NCBI GenBank assembly: GCA_013399855.1
Contig: VXAY01002116.1
Location: 1-64,000 of the forward strand
Direction of reading: 5' to 3'
Source of the DNA: Oxyruncus cristatus
Taxonomy: Eukaryota; Chordata; Aves; Passeriformes; Cotingidae
Length of the DNA stretch: 64,000 nt
Shown piece by piece: positions 22,663-35,103 of the stretch. Both the position numbers and the translations under genes were made by a program. The notes beneath the pieces are model-generated. The model did not search any database. It saw nothing but the letters and a program-made list of their open reading frames with translations, and had not been told where the DNA came from. How positions within the stretch are numbered: the first letter of the stretch is position 1; the number at the start of each line of letters is the position of its first letter.

Positions 22663-25600
22663 GGAGGCCAGACCCCTACATCTAACTCACTTCTCCAGCC
22701 CACTGAGATGCATATTTCGGGTCTGCTAATTTCAAACTGACTCAACCCTGAGGGATCAATTCAGGTGCCTAAAAATTTCGTTGTTGTTTGAGTTACCCTG
22801 TGGCATCCATATAACCTCCAAGTACCAGTCACGAGAGCTGAGGTCCTGTGTCATATCTGGTCACTCTGTGAATGTTTCCAAACGGTGATAGGCACCTCTG
22901 CTCTAATAACTGATAAGTACAATGGACTTTATCTGAACATCCAGAAGGACCTGAAAACCAAACATAAAGCACATGGAAAGCCAAATCAAGGAAAATTCCC
23001 AGCCAGAACCTGCATCTTCTGAGCCTCCTCCAGTCCTGGACATTTTTATGACTCTATGATAATTAACAAGCTACTGCAGATACTGCAGATAAACATCTCT
23101 AAATTTAATTGCATGTAGTTAAAAACATTTCCTAACTTTTCCCAAAGTCTTGTGGCAAAATGCCAACTCCAGCTGAACAGAAAATATGCTCCCACTGGCA
23201 AGGATACAACTTTCAGAACTTGCAGGTTTGTTTCCTTGGTAAGATTAGTGCCACATTACTGCTCAAAGCAGAAAAAGTTAATGAGCCAGGAGCTCCCTGT
23301 GAGGGTATTGTAATATGAGGTACATTCTTAGCATATCTTTAAAGGTGCATATCTTTAGTCCAGCACGACTGAGGTCTTTGTAATGTATTCTGAACACAGA
23401 TATGGCCTGGACTGTACAGGCATATATTATTACCTACAGGTGATGTAACTAATACAAAATTTTTCCATTTAAATGTTACCTCCTTTAGTCTGTCACACAA
23501 AGTCTCTAATTTAGCATCCTCAGCATATGCAATTCTGCATGTAAGATGTACTTTCTCAGTGCAGGTCCTTCCAGAGGTCTGTGGTTTGCTGTGTCGCATA
23601 AATGCAGATTCTATTTCCTTGGTAGAGTTAAGCAGAAAGTTGTTTCCTTTCCTATTCTACAAAGAGGTTAAGCATAAACTGAAAGTTCAATGAAATCAAA
23701 CTAAGCATTCATTTAAATACTCTATTGAACTGCAGCACATTTTAGTTTCTCAGGCTCTGTTGATGACGTCTCATGATGCACTGGCCTTTTGATCCATAAC
23801 AAAAGGTCTTTTATATAGGATATTATATAAAATAAATACACACACAATAATGTTTAGGAAAGATTAGAGGAATAGACTAAACATGAATATGCTTCTGAAT
23901 ATATTCCCTGGTTACAATATTTTCCGAGAATTGTACAGTCTCTGCACATTTAGTAACTTCAGTGTAATATTGTTTTGTTCAGTTTTCATTAGAGCATGTG
24001 TAAAACTTGTGGTATTCACAACCTGCACTGTGATAGTCAGACTCTCCGTAGCTAATTGTGTTTGCTGAGAAAAATCACTTTTGCCTTTGATTTGAACCTG
24101 CCACACAATAGGTTTAATAGGTGCCCTCTAGTTCTTCCTACACTGGAGGAGATAGGAAGCAATAATCTCTTATTCACTCTATCCTTGTCATTCATTAATT
24201 TTTATTTCCTTCAGGAGTAACTTTTTCCAGGATGAAAAGTCAAAGCTAACTTGGTCCTACATAACTTAGTTGCTTTTAGCAGGGAAGTCAGTCCATACTA
24301 GGAATCATCCATTTCTTCTCTGTATTTTCCTGGCTTTGTTATACCCTTTCAGAGCTACCACACACAAAATGTTTCTCTCTGTTTTGGTATAGTAAGCTAC
24401 GGACAAAACATAAATAAGGTTATTACTATTAACAATTGGCATAAAATCCTCCTGAAAGATCAGGTTAGGATTTCCTTTTAAAAGTCTGGTAGCAGAAAAA
24501 GGTTGTTATAGTTTTTAATCTGTACACAGTCAACATCCTTTAGAGTGCTTGCCCATCCTAATATCTGAGACACGTGAAGTTCACCCACTGTTAGCAAACC
24601 ACAGCCTTCACATAATGTGTGCTTAACAATCTCTGCATTTCAGTTTCGCTTTGAAAGACCTGACTGCTCACATCCATCACAGGAGCCAGTCATTCAGGCA
24701 TGGACTCTGTTCCCAAAATAATGCTGGAAGATTTGGTTTATCAGAGGCATTTGTGTGCATCTCACAGATACTGCAAATATCACAGGTGCTATAGAATGCA
24801 ATGTACAATGGGGCATCACAAAAGCACAGGGTAAAATGCTCAGGCAACTGACCCTTCAGTATTTGTCTCCTGAAAATATAGCTGGGAAAGGGAATCACTA
24901 TGCTAATACACTCTGCTCTGTTTGTCCCTAGGGTGGGGGGTAATTTAGTTCTCATGATCATTTAGTTACTGCTGAGATTTGTCAAAAATATTAAAATTAG
25001 TCAAAAATCAGTTCTGTTTTGTGAACAAATATTGTTTTCCTTTGTCTTCCTGTTTATTTTCCATCACTTTGCAAAAATAAAGCAAAAAGAAATAATCCAA
25101 ATTCATCGTGGAAACACATTTTCAAGGTCATGAAAAAGCTAATGGTTAAGGATACTGTTCCATGCTAGATTTCCTCCAGACCACAATATTAACTGGGATT
25201 TAATAAGATATTGAATAGCTATCACACCAAGAGAGAAGAAACTGCATACTAGGAAAAGACAAAGACTGGAAAGTATGTAGGGTCATAAGAGATGAGTGAT
25301 TGAATCTGACCTCCCATTATAGTTATGTGGAAAAACCAGTAAGAGTATCTTTTGAAAGTGTTAATGAAGTAAGAACAGAAAGGTGATTTTCACCAGGGTC
25401 ATGGTATTGGTGAGACTAGTAATGGAACACAATATAAAGTAGTAATATAAAATGACTTTTAAATGACACAGTACAACATGAAGCAGAGCCATCACTTTTT
25501 TCCAGGCTGAAAAATTATATTTTATGATAAAAGTTGTTTCTCTGATGAACAAAAAATGCTGTGATTTTTATCTAATTTATCTGCTGGGAGAAGATGCCAC

Positions 25601-25849
25601 AGAGTTGAGACTTGCTGGTAGCCCAGATCCATGGTTTCTATGCTGCTTGGAAGCCAGGATTTTGTTTACAAAGAAGTCAGGGTGCAGGTGATGGGAGGGG
25701 AATGACATACGCCTTAGTCTCACTCTGATAAGGAGCTGGGACAGTGCCAGAGTGCCGTATAGACAGAGCTTAAACATTGGCTTCATTGCAGAATACATAA
25801 ACCTCTGCTGGGAGGAAACACCAGATATAAAATGGGTCTTTAATCTTGC
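22663..25849. other. Unique sequence, nothing firm
   Basis: No gene or clear repeat. A short 'gactctatgataa' at 23050-23062 resembles a CR1 tail but lacks a body. An open 58-nt segment ending at GTAAGA near 23235 has a poor acceptor. Longer minus frames (23339-23599, 24677-24961) have no recognisable domain. Confidence 0.4.
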
Positions 25850-25995
25850 AGACAAATTCCAATTAGGAATGCACTACACACTTTTTACACTAGGCATGAT
25901 TAATCACTGGAACAAACTACCAGTAGAATTGATGAATTCACACTTTCTTGACGCCTTCGAGTCAAGACTGGATGCACTCTTAGAATTTATGTGAT
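25850..25995 (+). repeat. Ancient LINE (CR1/L3-like) remnant
   Basis: The plus frame here reads 'GMINHWNKLPVE' followed by 'DAFESRLDALLEFM'. That is the translated pattern of CR1-clade 3' ends ('...WN.LP.EV...PSLE.FK.RLD..L'). At DNA level only 'attaatcactggaacaaact' is obvious, so it is much older than the other copies. It carries no reverse transcriptase and no octamer tail. Confidence 0.6.
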
Positions 25996-26929
25996 AGCCA
26001 AACATGTTATAGTCAAGTACAATACTTGTTATTGAGGTTAATATTGTGGGTAATAGAGTAAATTTTAATGGGTCTTTTTTCATACAGTAGAGGCAAAGTT
26101 AGTGGCCTTTTCTGCCTTAGAACTCTTTAAGCTGATAAAGACTCTTATTATGGACAACATTGCTCTGTTCTACACGTGATCATCCTCCCCAAATTCTTAT
26201 CTTGCCCTTTCCCTGTTAGTCTGTGACACAGTTCCTATTTGAACTTTGAGCTCCTGAAATCTTTTAAAGTTCCTTCATTACCAAATAAATGAATTATTGA
26301 ATCTAATAGGAAGTTACTAGATTGATAAGAGCAGAGATCCTAAATATTTAATTGAGCCTGAGTCCAAACACATTCCAACAAGCATTAAAGAAGCCAAAGT
26401 CAGATAAAATACTTAATATTCATCAGTAAGACTTATTTTATGTAGCCTTTGTTTTCTAGCAGTTAGTTCCTTACAAGAGCACAAAACAGGGAAGAAGTTC
26501 CTGGGTCACCAAATCCTATTTCTCAATATCTTCAAGAGATATTTGAATAGCTCTTTTCATAAACTAATCAAACTCAATTTTCAGAAAGCAAACTCCATTG
26601 TACTAATTCTAGTTTTTTCCCCAAAATCTGATCCGTTGTTCTACATCTAATTTTTCTTATTCCAAAACCTGATGACTAGATACTCACCTTGCAATTTTCA
26701 GTCCTCAAGGTCTGTAAATAACTGATTGTTTCCTAACCACATTTAACCTCCTTAGTACTTGTACCTTTCTGGAGTGGAGGTACCCATACATTTAGGCCAA
26801 GTAACCATATAACATTTAGTCTTTGTTCTCCTAAGCCAAACTCTTTTACTTACTCCATTTAAAGACACGTTCTCCATTCATAACATTGCTGTATTGGCCT
26901 TCACTAATCTTTCAGATAGAATTGGTCTT
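25996..26929. other. Unique AT-rich sequence
   Basis: No repeat recognised. On the minus strand, AAG|GTGAGT sits at about 26684-26692 with a 24-nt segment (TLRTENCK) bounded upstream by 'ttatttacag', but this is too short to weigh. Confidence 0.4.
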
Positions 26930-27330
26930 TCTTAATTGTGGATGACAGTGATGCTTTAACTGAGGTCTCAGGAGGGCTGTAGATCATACCAGGATCTCTC
27001 TACATCTCCTGAAAACAGACAAGCTTTGCATTAGCCTTTTTCACAGCTACATCACATCAGTGGCTTGCAGCCATCCAGTCACTATGTAAGACATCCAAAT
27101 CCTTTTACTTTTCATTAGTTGTGACTGATAAATTTCTACCTAAAGGTAGAAATTCTTGTTATTGGTCCCCGAGGGCACAAGTCTGTACTTTGTGCTATTG
27201 AATTTTATTCCTGTTTTGCTACTCCAGCTCTCACAGTCAGACACTTCCCCCGATAATGTATCTGGCTTCTCTTTAGTATAGCCAATGCTGCAGATCTAGT
27301 TTGTCTCAACAACTTTGAAGACTTTTTGCG
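26930..27330 (-). repeat. Ancient CR1-clade LINE relic, minus strand
   Basis: Reads as a decayed reverse copy of the CR1 region upstream of the usual 3' fragments. The order is 'actgaggtctcaggagggc', 'cagcctttttcacagctaca'-like text, 'ggcacaagtctgtactttg', 'ttgctactccagctctcac' and 'tagccaatgctgcagatc'. These match the minus-strand reading of CR1 (aggcctaatcagggc, gcaggactttgcact, ccagctctcc). Heavy divergence points to an insertion much older than the octamer-tailed copies. It contains a 24-bp palindrome. Confidence 0.55.
27131..27154. repeat. 24-bp near-perfect palindrome
   Basis: Arms AATTTCTACCT and AGGTAGAAATT, 11 bp each, around a 2-base centre AA. It lies inside the ancient LINE relic. 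Confidence 0.85.
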
Positions 27331-29824
27331 TTCTGAACATACTAACGTTCACTGCTCTGTGTTATTGGTTCTGAATCTTCGTTCAGAGTAATTAATGATG
27401 GATGATCAGTGTCAGCAGAAGTATTACCTGAAGGAATGCACTTGTAATGATAGCTACAGTAAAAGTAATTATTGATTGATAGAGTTTGAACAATACTTAT
27501 ACAAGGATTTCTGCTAGGTGCCAAAAAAGGATAGGAAATGAGAATAAGTGGCTTCACAGGGATTTGAAGATTACCTTCCAGTCTCACCTGAGGGTAACTC
27601 ACCACGATTGTTGCTTGTCTGACTGGAAGCTTTAGAGGAGTCACAAATACAGGCAATTTACACAATCCTGTTTTCAGATTAAATTTGCTCTTTATAGTCT
27701 GGTAATATATGTTTATTTTATGAATAATCTTGTCATCTTAACGTGGGTAGAGCTCTTCCCAAATCTTCGTTCGCGAAGCCTAGCCATGAATCTTATCATC
27801 TGTTTGCTTAATTATTAAAATATCAAGTAAATGCTGCAACATGGGACAGTACATATAAATTAAAATATAGTTGTGTCTTTGCTGGCCAGTTAAAATAGAG
27901 CATACAAATACTCACTGAAAAACAAAGATTGTATAATCCCCATTTTAACATGAAGAGGATGCCCTTATGATGTCTATCTGCAGCCAAACTCTGCCTACAT
28001 TACATATCAGAATACAGATAAATGTATTTGTCAAATTCTTTGGAGGCTATAGAACTTAAATACGAAAGACACATTACTAGTTTCTTTGGAAGCACTGAAA
28101 TATTTGATTTCAGTGACTGGATCTTTGCCACAAGGTAAATTATTAATGGTTATTTGGCATCTAATTATTTCCAAATGTTTTTATTGCTATATATTAAATT
28201 AGGGGAGACTAGAAAGGAAAGAGTACAGTTTGAATTGACTGCCAACTTTTAAATGAGATTGTTTCTCTTGAGACTGTGGTGATTGGAACTTGCATTAGCA
28301 GCTCATTGAAGCACATATATTTCTTCTGACATATGTCATAGTTAGATCTTTTAAATGCTTTTCTGTTTTAAAGTATCACCACACAAGACTCCTCTCTGGA
28401 AATTGTTTATATTGTAATTATGCATTTTGCAACACTCCAAATACATATACTGTCGCATTAATGGATTCTAATATTGTGGGGGTTTTGTTCTATTGTTATT
28501 TGTTTTGCAAAAATAGAACTGTATTATATGTGAGTTTCTTTCCACTTACAAAATGTTTCATTATTTAGCAGAATAATGAATAATAATCTCTTCCAATATT
28601 TCTGTTGTGATACAAAACTATAGTGTTATGGTAATGCTTGCTTATTGTCTTTCATAGAATAAAGCTGCAAATATTTGACCTTGACCTGCAGGTTGTAGTG
28701 GAATAAATACTGACTACTGCCTGAAGAAAAACTGTAATATATCTAAAAAGGTTGAGGTTCAAATCTTCAAAGGCTTTAAAATACCTCATTAACATTTTGA
28801 TTCGTGTTTTCAAGAAAAAAAGAAACAAAACAAAATCAACTCGCATAACTCTGTATATTGTGAAATCCTTATTCTCTAAAGAATTAAAATTTAGAAAGAG
28901 CAAGAGAGGACCTTAGGTTTTAAGAATATAGCCTTGAGAAGAACTCTGTTCAGTATTTTTGGGTCAAACCTAAGACTGGAGTTTGAACATATTCCTTTGC
29001 ATTTTTGGTGCATCTGGACTATCTTTGTTTTAGTCTGAAGTGAACTGACAAAGGATTTGGGTGCGAACCAACTTAAACAGCAAGTTGTAGGAGTCTGTTA
29101 GCTGAACCCTCCTTCATTGCCAATCAGTAGAGATTATTAGTCCTACATTAATACTGCAATAAAAATGTTTGCTCCATTTCTAGTTGAAGTTGGTTTAGAC
29201 CAGCCTATCTTGAAACAAGAGAGTGATCTCCTAACCGCCTGGAAAATTTGTGGCTTTGCCTCTTTAGAAGGTAACCTTGATCTATATAGGATGTCTTGAA
29301 AATGAGATACAAATCCACATGACTCAAAGTGTGGGATTCATTTCACGTAACCCCAGATGCCCATTCTGTACTTACATGCCTTTGAGGTATTCTTGTAGAC
29401 TCTTGACAGAGACAGTGGTAACAAAAGACATTTCTAGGTTACAAACAATCACATCCAAAAATGGTCATCCAAAATAGGTTAGATGAATTCTAGAGTTCAC
29501 AATTTTTCTTCATTGACTATAAAGGGAGGAAGGAGAGCATCCCTCTGAGGAATACTTTGTGATGCCCAAAGTCTGTGGGCAAATCCCCAAACTGAGCCCC
29601 TCCTAACTATCCAGCTGAATGGTTCTTTAGGCTACACAAATACTATTGACAAAATCTATTCTGTTGATAGAAGTTTATGCTCTTAGTGTCCATAAACCAA
29701 CCTAGCTTAGCCACTTAAATTTAGGTGTCTTAATCCTGAGCTCAGTTAAATTGTAGGGATCTGACACAGTTGCCTATAAAATAGGCACCTAATACCGTTT
29801 GAGGTATGCTGAAGTATCCCAAAA
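27331..29824. other. Unique AT-rich sequence, nothing identified
   Basis: About 2.5 kb without recognisable repeats or exons. The minus frame 27342-27665 (107 codons) has no domain. A TA-rich texture and scattered TAAT motifs are all I see. Around 29720-29792 the strings 'ttaggtgtctta' and 'ataggcacctaa' are near-inverted copies and may mark a decayed element. Confidence 0.4.
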
Positions 29825-29936
29825 ATCACAGAATCATGGAATATCTTGAAGGGAACCACAAGGATCATAAATTCCAACCCCAGGCTATGCACAATACAGC
29901 TAAAAAAAAATCACACCATGTGTCTGAATCTGCATG
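29825..29936 (-). repeat. CR1 fragment of a different subfamily, minus strand
   Basis: Reads 'tcacagaatcatggaatatc', 'gaagggaaccacaaggatca', 'aattccaaccccaggctatg', 'cacaatacagctaa' and 'atcacaccatgtgtctgaat'. This is the 3' end of the CR1 type with 'gatccttgtgggtcccttcc' and 'ggcacatggtgtgatt' in sense. The same type, in plus orientation, is at 47191-47332. Confidence 0.85.
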
Positions 29937-31704
29937 AGACTAGCAGGAGAGACAAAAGGCCTGCAGAAGGATGCATGGCCTTCTGTCCCAGCAGGTCTCC
30001 ACCTGAAAAAATAGACTACACCATTTGAAATAGTACTAGATGCCTCAGCTTAAGTCACATCCTGGGTGTCAGAATCTCACCTACCTGTGTCTGGTGAGAG
30101 CAACCTCTCCAGTGACTGCCTTTATATAAAAAGACATGTAAAAAGATAGAAACTTTGCAATACTGGGAAAGAAAGACTGAAAGACCAAAATCTGGAATAC
30201 AATAGAATTGCCACTCCGTTGCAGAGTCACCTCAGAAGATTCATTCTGGGGAGGAGATCTGGGAGATGTTGGGAGAAGTGGAGGGATGGTTCAGTGTTCC
30301 AGTTTAAGTATAGCAGTATAACTTAATAATAAAGGACTGGACAAGAAAAGGCACAGTGATAACAGCCTTGACAATTTGCAAGTAATGGTTCAGGTTTCAC
30401 CAGTAATAACATTTAAGAAACAACACTGTAATAGGGTTGATCTTATGTATAGGTGTTGCTTGGTTTTAATGCCATTACTGAGCCCAGGTTGTTATCCTTT
30501 ATTTCTCACCCGTAATGTTAGAGGTGTGTATCTTGAATCAAACAACATCTAATGGCATGCCTCCAGCAAATGGCACTTCGGGAAAAACGCACCCAAGACG
30601 TCCCTAAAAAAATCAACACATCAAGATTAACTTGTACTTCACAGGTTTAATTTCCACTGCAATTTCTTCAATGGCTGTTCCCCCTTGGTCAAGTCAAGCA
30701 CAGGCATTAGACTTTCCAAGATGCCATCAGATGCACACATCTGATTTTGTTAAAGAGCTGTGTAGTTTCCAGTGTCAAACCAGGACAGCTTGCACTGCTG
30801 TCAGCCATGCTCCCTCTCAGAACTGGGAATCAATAGCTGCTGACTTTTTCCGTGTGGGGATTTCAGTGCCCTTATCCTTCCACAGCCTGTGTTAAGTTCT
30901 GCTGGGGATGTGCAGCCTGATATAAAACTTTCCATTCAGATGAGCAGATTTGACGGATTTGTCTACTTATTAATAGACTAAGTTCAGCAGAATTTAAGAT
31001 GCAAATTTATTCTTGGCCTATTTTCCATTTTGCACTTTCCATCTCTGTTTCCTCCCCTGTGCTTTTTCCCTGGCTGTTTACATTCCCTCATCTCCTTTGT
31101 TCCGTATCAACAACATTAAGAATTGTAATCTTTTAATCTCCCATAGCTCACTAGATTACCTTTGCAGTGAGGGAAGGTGACAGTGAGCCTGGGAGCCTGT
31201 GACCTTTCCTCCTCACCTTGGCCTTGTGGGGAGGATTGATAATGGCACCCCAAAGGGAAGCGCCAGGCATGCTTTCCCTTCAGCAGGTAGGGCAGGCAGA
31301 GACCACACTGTGGCAGGAGAGAGAATAAACTCCTGGCATGGGGAAGGGAAAACAGTGACAAGCCACCTGAATCTTGGGGATGTCTCTGCTGGCCATTTTG
31401 CAGTGAGGGCAGGTCACCGTGGCAGACATTTTGTGAGGAGCAATGGCCACAGCAGCACCCGTCTTGTCCATGCTCAGGGGGGGAAAACTAATAGTGCTGG
31501 AGGTGGAGGGTGTCTCTCTGCTGGCTGCCACCAGAGCTTCTTTTCTAGTATGACCAAGCACTGAAAATAGGTCAGTTTTGTCTAGATTCAGTTATCTTTT
31601 TAGGTATGGCGAGAGAGACAAAAGCCTGAGGGACACAGGAATGTACCTCAGCCTGGTGAGGGGACTGTGAGGGCTGCTATTGTCCTCAAAGAATAACAAG
31701 AGAG
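29937..31704. other. Unique sequence with a repeated motif pair
   Basis: No gene. The GC-richer part at 31140-31560 holds two copies of a motif of about 20 bp, 'gcagtgagggaaggtgac' (31163-31180) and 'gcagtgagggcaggtcacc' (31401-31419), about 238 bp apart. Open frames on both strands there (31199-31564 +, 31280-31561 -) reflect the GC content. Confidence 0.4.
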
Positions 31705-31998
31705 AGAATCGTTGAATCATAGGATCATTAAGGTTAGAAAAGACCTGCAAGATCACCAAGTCCAATTTTTGACCCAATACCACCATGCCCTCTAAACCGT
31801 ATCACAAAGTGCCATGTCTGCCTGTTTATTTAACATTTCCAGAGATGGTGACTCTACCCTTACCCTGGGGACCCTGTTCCAATGCTTAACCTCTCTTTCA
31901 GTGAGGAAATTTTTCCTCATATCCAACCTGAACCTCCCCTGGTGAAACTTGAGGCCATTCCCCCTTGTCTAGTTGCCTGGGAGAAGAGGTTGATCTGC
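31705..31998 (-). repeat. CR1 LINE fragment, minus strand
   Basis: About 290 bp: 'agaatcgttgaatcatagga', 'aggttagaaaagacctgcaa', 'gatcaccaagtccaattttt', 'aacatttccagagatggtga', 'accctgttccaatgcttaac', 'gtgaggaaatttttcctcat' and 'gaggccattcccccttgtc'. The wording differs from the commonest CR1 copies here, so it belongs to another subfamily. 5'-truncated. Confidence 0.92.
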
Positions 31999-34418
31999 AG
32001 AGGTGCACCCTGCCAGCATCGCCTGCTCCCTGAAGTCCCATTACAGGAGTCTGGCAGCTCTTCCATGCCAAGGATCTGATGGGGGCTGCAGGTGCCTGCT
32101 GTGTGGGACCCTCTGCTGCTGGAGTCCTCCAGATATGGCAGCTGGATCATTGTTTTGCTGTGGCAGGGTGCAGGAGCTGAGAGTCCTTCTCTTGCCTGTG
32201 TCTTGTCAGCTGCTGAGGATCAGGATGTACCTCATAGGTCTGAGTCTGGTCTGGTCTGGTTAGTTTTGCTGATACATGGATCAGAAGGCCATAGGATGTT
32301 GTAATGGACATTCAGCTTTACTTACAAAGGGGCACTGACTGAGGCACTTCCCACTCTGCTCATTCACTTTTAAATGAGATGGAACATCTATAGTTGTAGG
32401 AAATAATAAAACACCCTAGCTCAGTTAAAAAACTAATTACTGTTGGGAAGTGATGGGAAACTGCTGATGCTGCAAGGCCTGGACAGGGTACTGGCACGGA
32501 GATGCCAGGAAGCTTGATCCACCCAAACACGTGCAGTCTGGCAGCCAGGAGGATTCCCCATCCATAGACCTCTGAGTCCAGAAGCAGGATTGAGTCCTGT
32601 GGCATGGTCAGAAGGAGGGATTTTGTTTATCACCCTGAAAACTTTTGGAAAATTGAAAAAACCAACACTGAAACTGGCCTGTAGCCTGAAATGTTATAAC
32701 AAAATTTATTCTACAAAAGAGGGGTCTTTGGCATCAGTCTATCCTAAAGACTCTTTATGCCTATTTTTTTTTCCTTCCTGTGGCTCAGACACCTTCCTTC
32801 TGTTGTCATCATGCAGTGTCCCTTTTTATCCCATAAAGGTAATAGGATGTGGTTGAGCAAACAAGTTACCACAATTCAGAATTACAAGGTTTTTCTTTGT
32901 TTCCCTTTTTGGTTACTTGAGTGCTGCCACTGATTTTACAAGAACATCATGACTCTTGTGAGGGTTTTTGAGTCAAATAAAACTCTTGCTGCAAACTGGT
33001 CTCAAAATACCTAGAGATGTATGTGTTCTCCACTACTATGATATAGCATCAGCATTATACAAAGCTTCATTGTTTCTATTTTTGTCAGGTAATTGACAAT
33101 TTCAGATTTGCTTGTATAGTTTCCTGTTCGACATGCAATTTTACATCAGCTTCTGCAGTCTTTCTGTGAATGATTTCTGATGCTCCAAGGTGCTGCAGCT
33201 GCTGACGTGACACAGACCCATCCAGGGTCTGTTATGGGATTTACCCCCTTCCAGCCACAGGGCTGAAGATCACAACTTGATTGATTAAGTGTAGTTTCCA
33301 TGGTGGTAGCAGCACTTTGGTATAGAAACCGCTGCTCCAAAGTACAGCTAAAATAATTTTCAAAATGCCTTTCCACATTGCCAAGCTATTTCCTGCAGAC
33401 TAATGAAAAACAATGGTTACCCACAAGGAAGAAGACACACATAACTAGTATTTGCTGAAATTCTGCAGGTCAGGGTAATTGCCTCCCACTACTCTCAGTG
33501 TCAGGGTACCTGTTCACTTAGTACAACTGTTGTAATGTATGAGGGTCACCTAAACTACTCTTCATGGCTTTTATTTTTTACCATCCAAAGTTCTTGAAGA
33601 ATGCAAATCTTTCCCCATAACCAAAGTATTTTAGCTTCAGTGTTCTTTCCTGGCCAAATAATGAGGTCAAGCAAGCTTTGTCCTTAATGGACAGATTTTT
33701 TTATGCCTCATTTATGCTTTGAGATGGATCAACCGCAGTGGAGAATAGGTATTGTGACTGTCCTTTCTTCCCTTGATTGCAATCGCTCTTTAGCTCTTTT
33801 GAGTGCTTGAGGTGTATTTTTCTAAGTTGTTGGAAAGGGGGTTAATTGCTCGTGCTTTATTTAATGCATGCTTGGTCATGCAATTGCTGTTAAGTAGGAG
33901 TGCATGTGTATACACTCATACAAATAAATAGCACTTTTTAAAATCCCCCAACACTCAGTTTTTTTAATCAACCACTGAGGAGCTTTTAAATGTTTCTTAC
34001 CTTTGTATATTTCTTTTTTTGCTCTGTAAAAACGTTACCTTTTTGAAAAATTGCATTGAAAAGAAATGTAACGTTCTCCTTCAGTTCTCAAAACCCTCCT
34101 TTTACCTATCAAACCTAGAGACTGCTATTCTCTTCTTCTTGCTAGTCAAAGAGAGGAGACAAAGCAAAAATAAAATGGCTGACTTCTGAAAATGTCTTAG
34201 GTTTTGGAATCTCTTAATGTTATTTTTCATTTTAAATAAAAATCCCATTTTTTCTCCCTACAACTTTGCCATTTAAACATGATTGCAGACATATTTTTTT
34301 CAGACTCTTTTTTTGATACAACACAAGCTATTGGCATAAGAAGACAATTCTGCATTTTCTGATTAAGTATCTGCAAATCCAATATAATTTTCTTTCATTT
34401 TAATCTTCCGATCTGCAG

Positions 34419-34507
34419 TAACTCACATTTTTTCTTATCCTGAGGAAAGTGAAACATATTTCTGGAATTCAAATCTTGATCTACCAGAGGAAGGAATTTG
34501 CCTTAAG
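34419..34507 (+). other. Best exon candidate in the window
   Basis: An 89-nt segment lies between a pyrimidine-rich 3' splice site ending 'cttccgatctgcag' and a perfect 5' splice site AAG|GTGAGT. Only one of three frames is open: two leading bases, then 29 codons reading THIFSYPEESETYFWNS, then NLDLPEEGICLK. It therefore enters in phase 1 and leaves in phase 0. The peptide is not low complexity and looks protein-like, but I do not recognise it. No neighbouring exon within several kb is convincing. If real, it belongs to a gene with very long introns. Chance sites of this quality are expected at a rate of under one per window. Confidence 0.28.
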
Positions 34508-35081
34508 GTGAGTGGAAATGCTGTGGTGGTTCATAGTTCTCATTTTTACTTTATGTTTCGTGGTAAAATACAAATCACTCAAAGGAAAAGAAATTTTTTA
34601 TTCTTGATGGAGCATTTTAACTCAAGCGAAGTGGGAACAGTCGAAAGATAAATTAAAGTACCACTTGCAGACCAACAAAGTCTTTTCCATGCAATCACTA
34701 GAGTTCTCCTTCAGAAAGTGGGAAGTCTGATAACAGAAGGGGAACCCTTTGTCTCATGAGAATAGACTGATGCCTCTGACCCTGGAAGGGAGTTTCCTAA
34801 GGTTCTCTGGGATGAGGTGTGGGAAGAGCTTAAAGAAACAGTGAAACTGAGTCTGGCTTTTAGCTACTTTTGGGGACTTTTTTCTCACAGAAATTATTCA
34901 AGGGCAACAGCACTACACTTCCTCCTCAGACTCCATCTCTGACTTATTACTTCTTTTGAGTAAAAATTTCCATTATTTCCAAATGAAATTTGACAATAGA
35001 TCAGGACAATAAAACCAGGATTCATCGGCTGTAAATAGTAATGAAAAATATCACTTGGTTAACTCTGTCCCTCTTTAGTGT

Positions 35082-35103
35082 TTTTGTTTGTTTGTTTGTT
35101 TTT
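35082..35103. repeat. (GTTT)n short tandem repeat
   Basis: About five GTTT units within a T-rich stretch. Confidence 0.8.

Noticed and set aside
31199..31564. 121-codon plus frame and overlapping minus frame with CPHC
   Set aside because: Local GC content opens frames on both strands; the CPHC word is part of a repeated DNA motif and no zinc-finger spacing follows.
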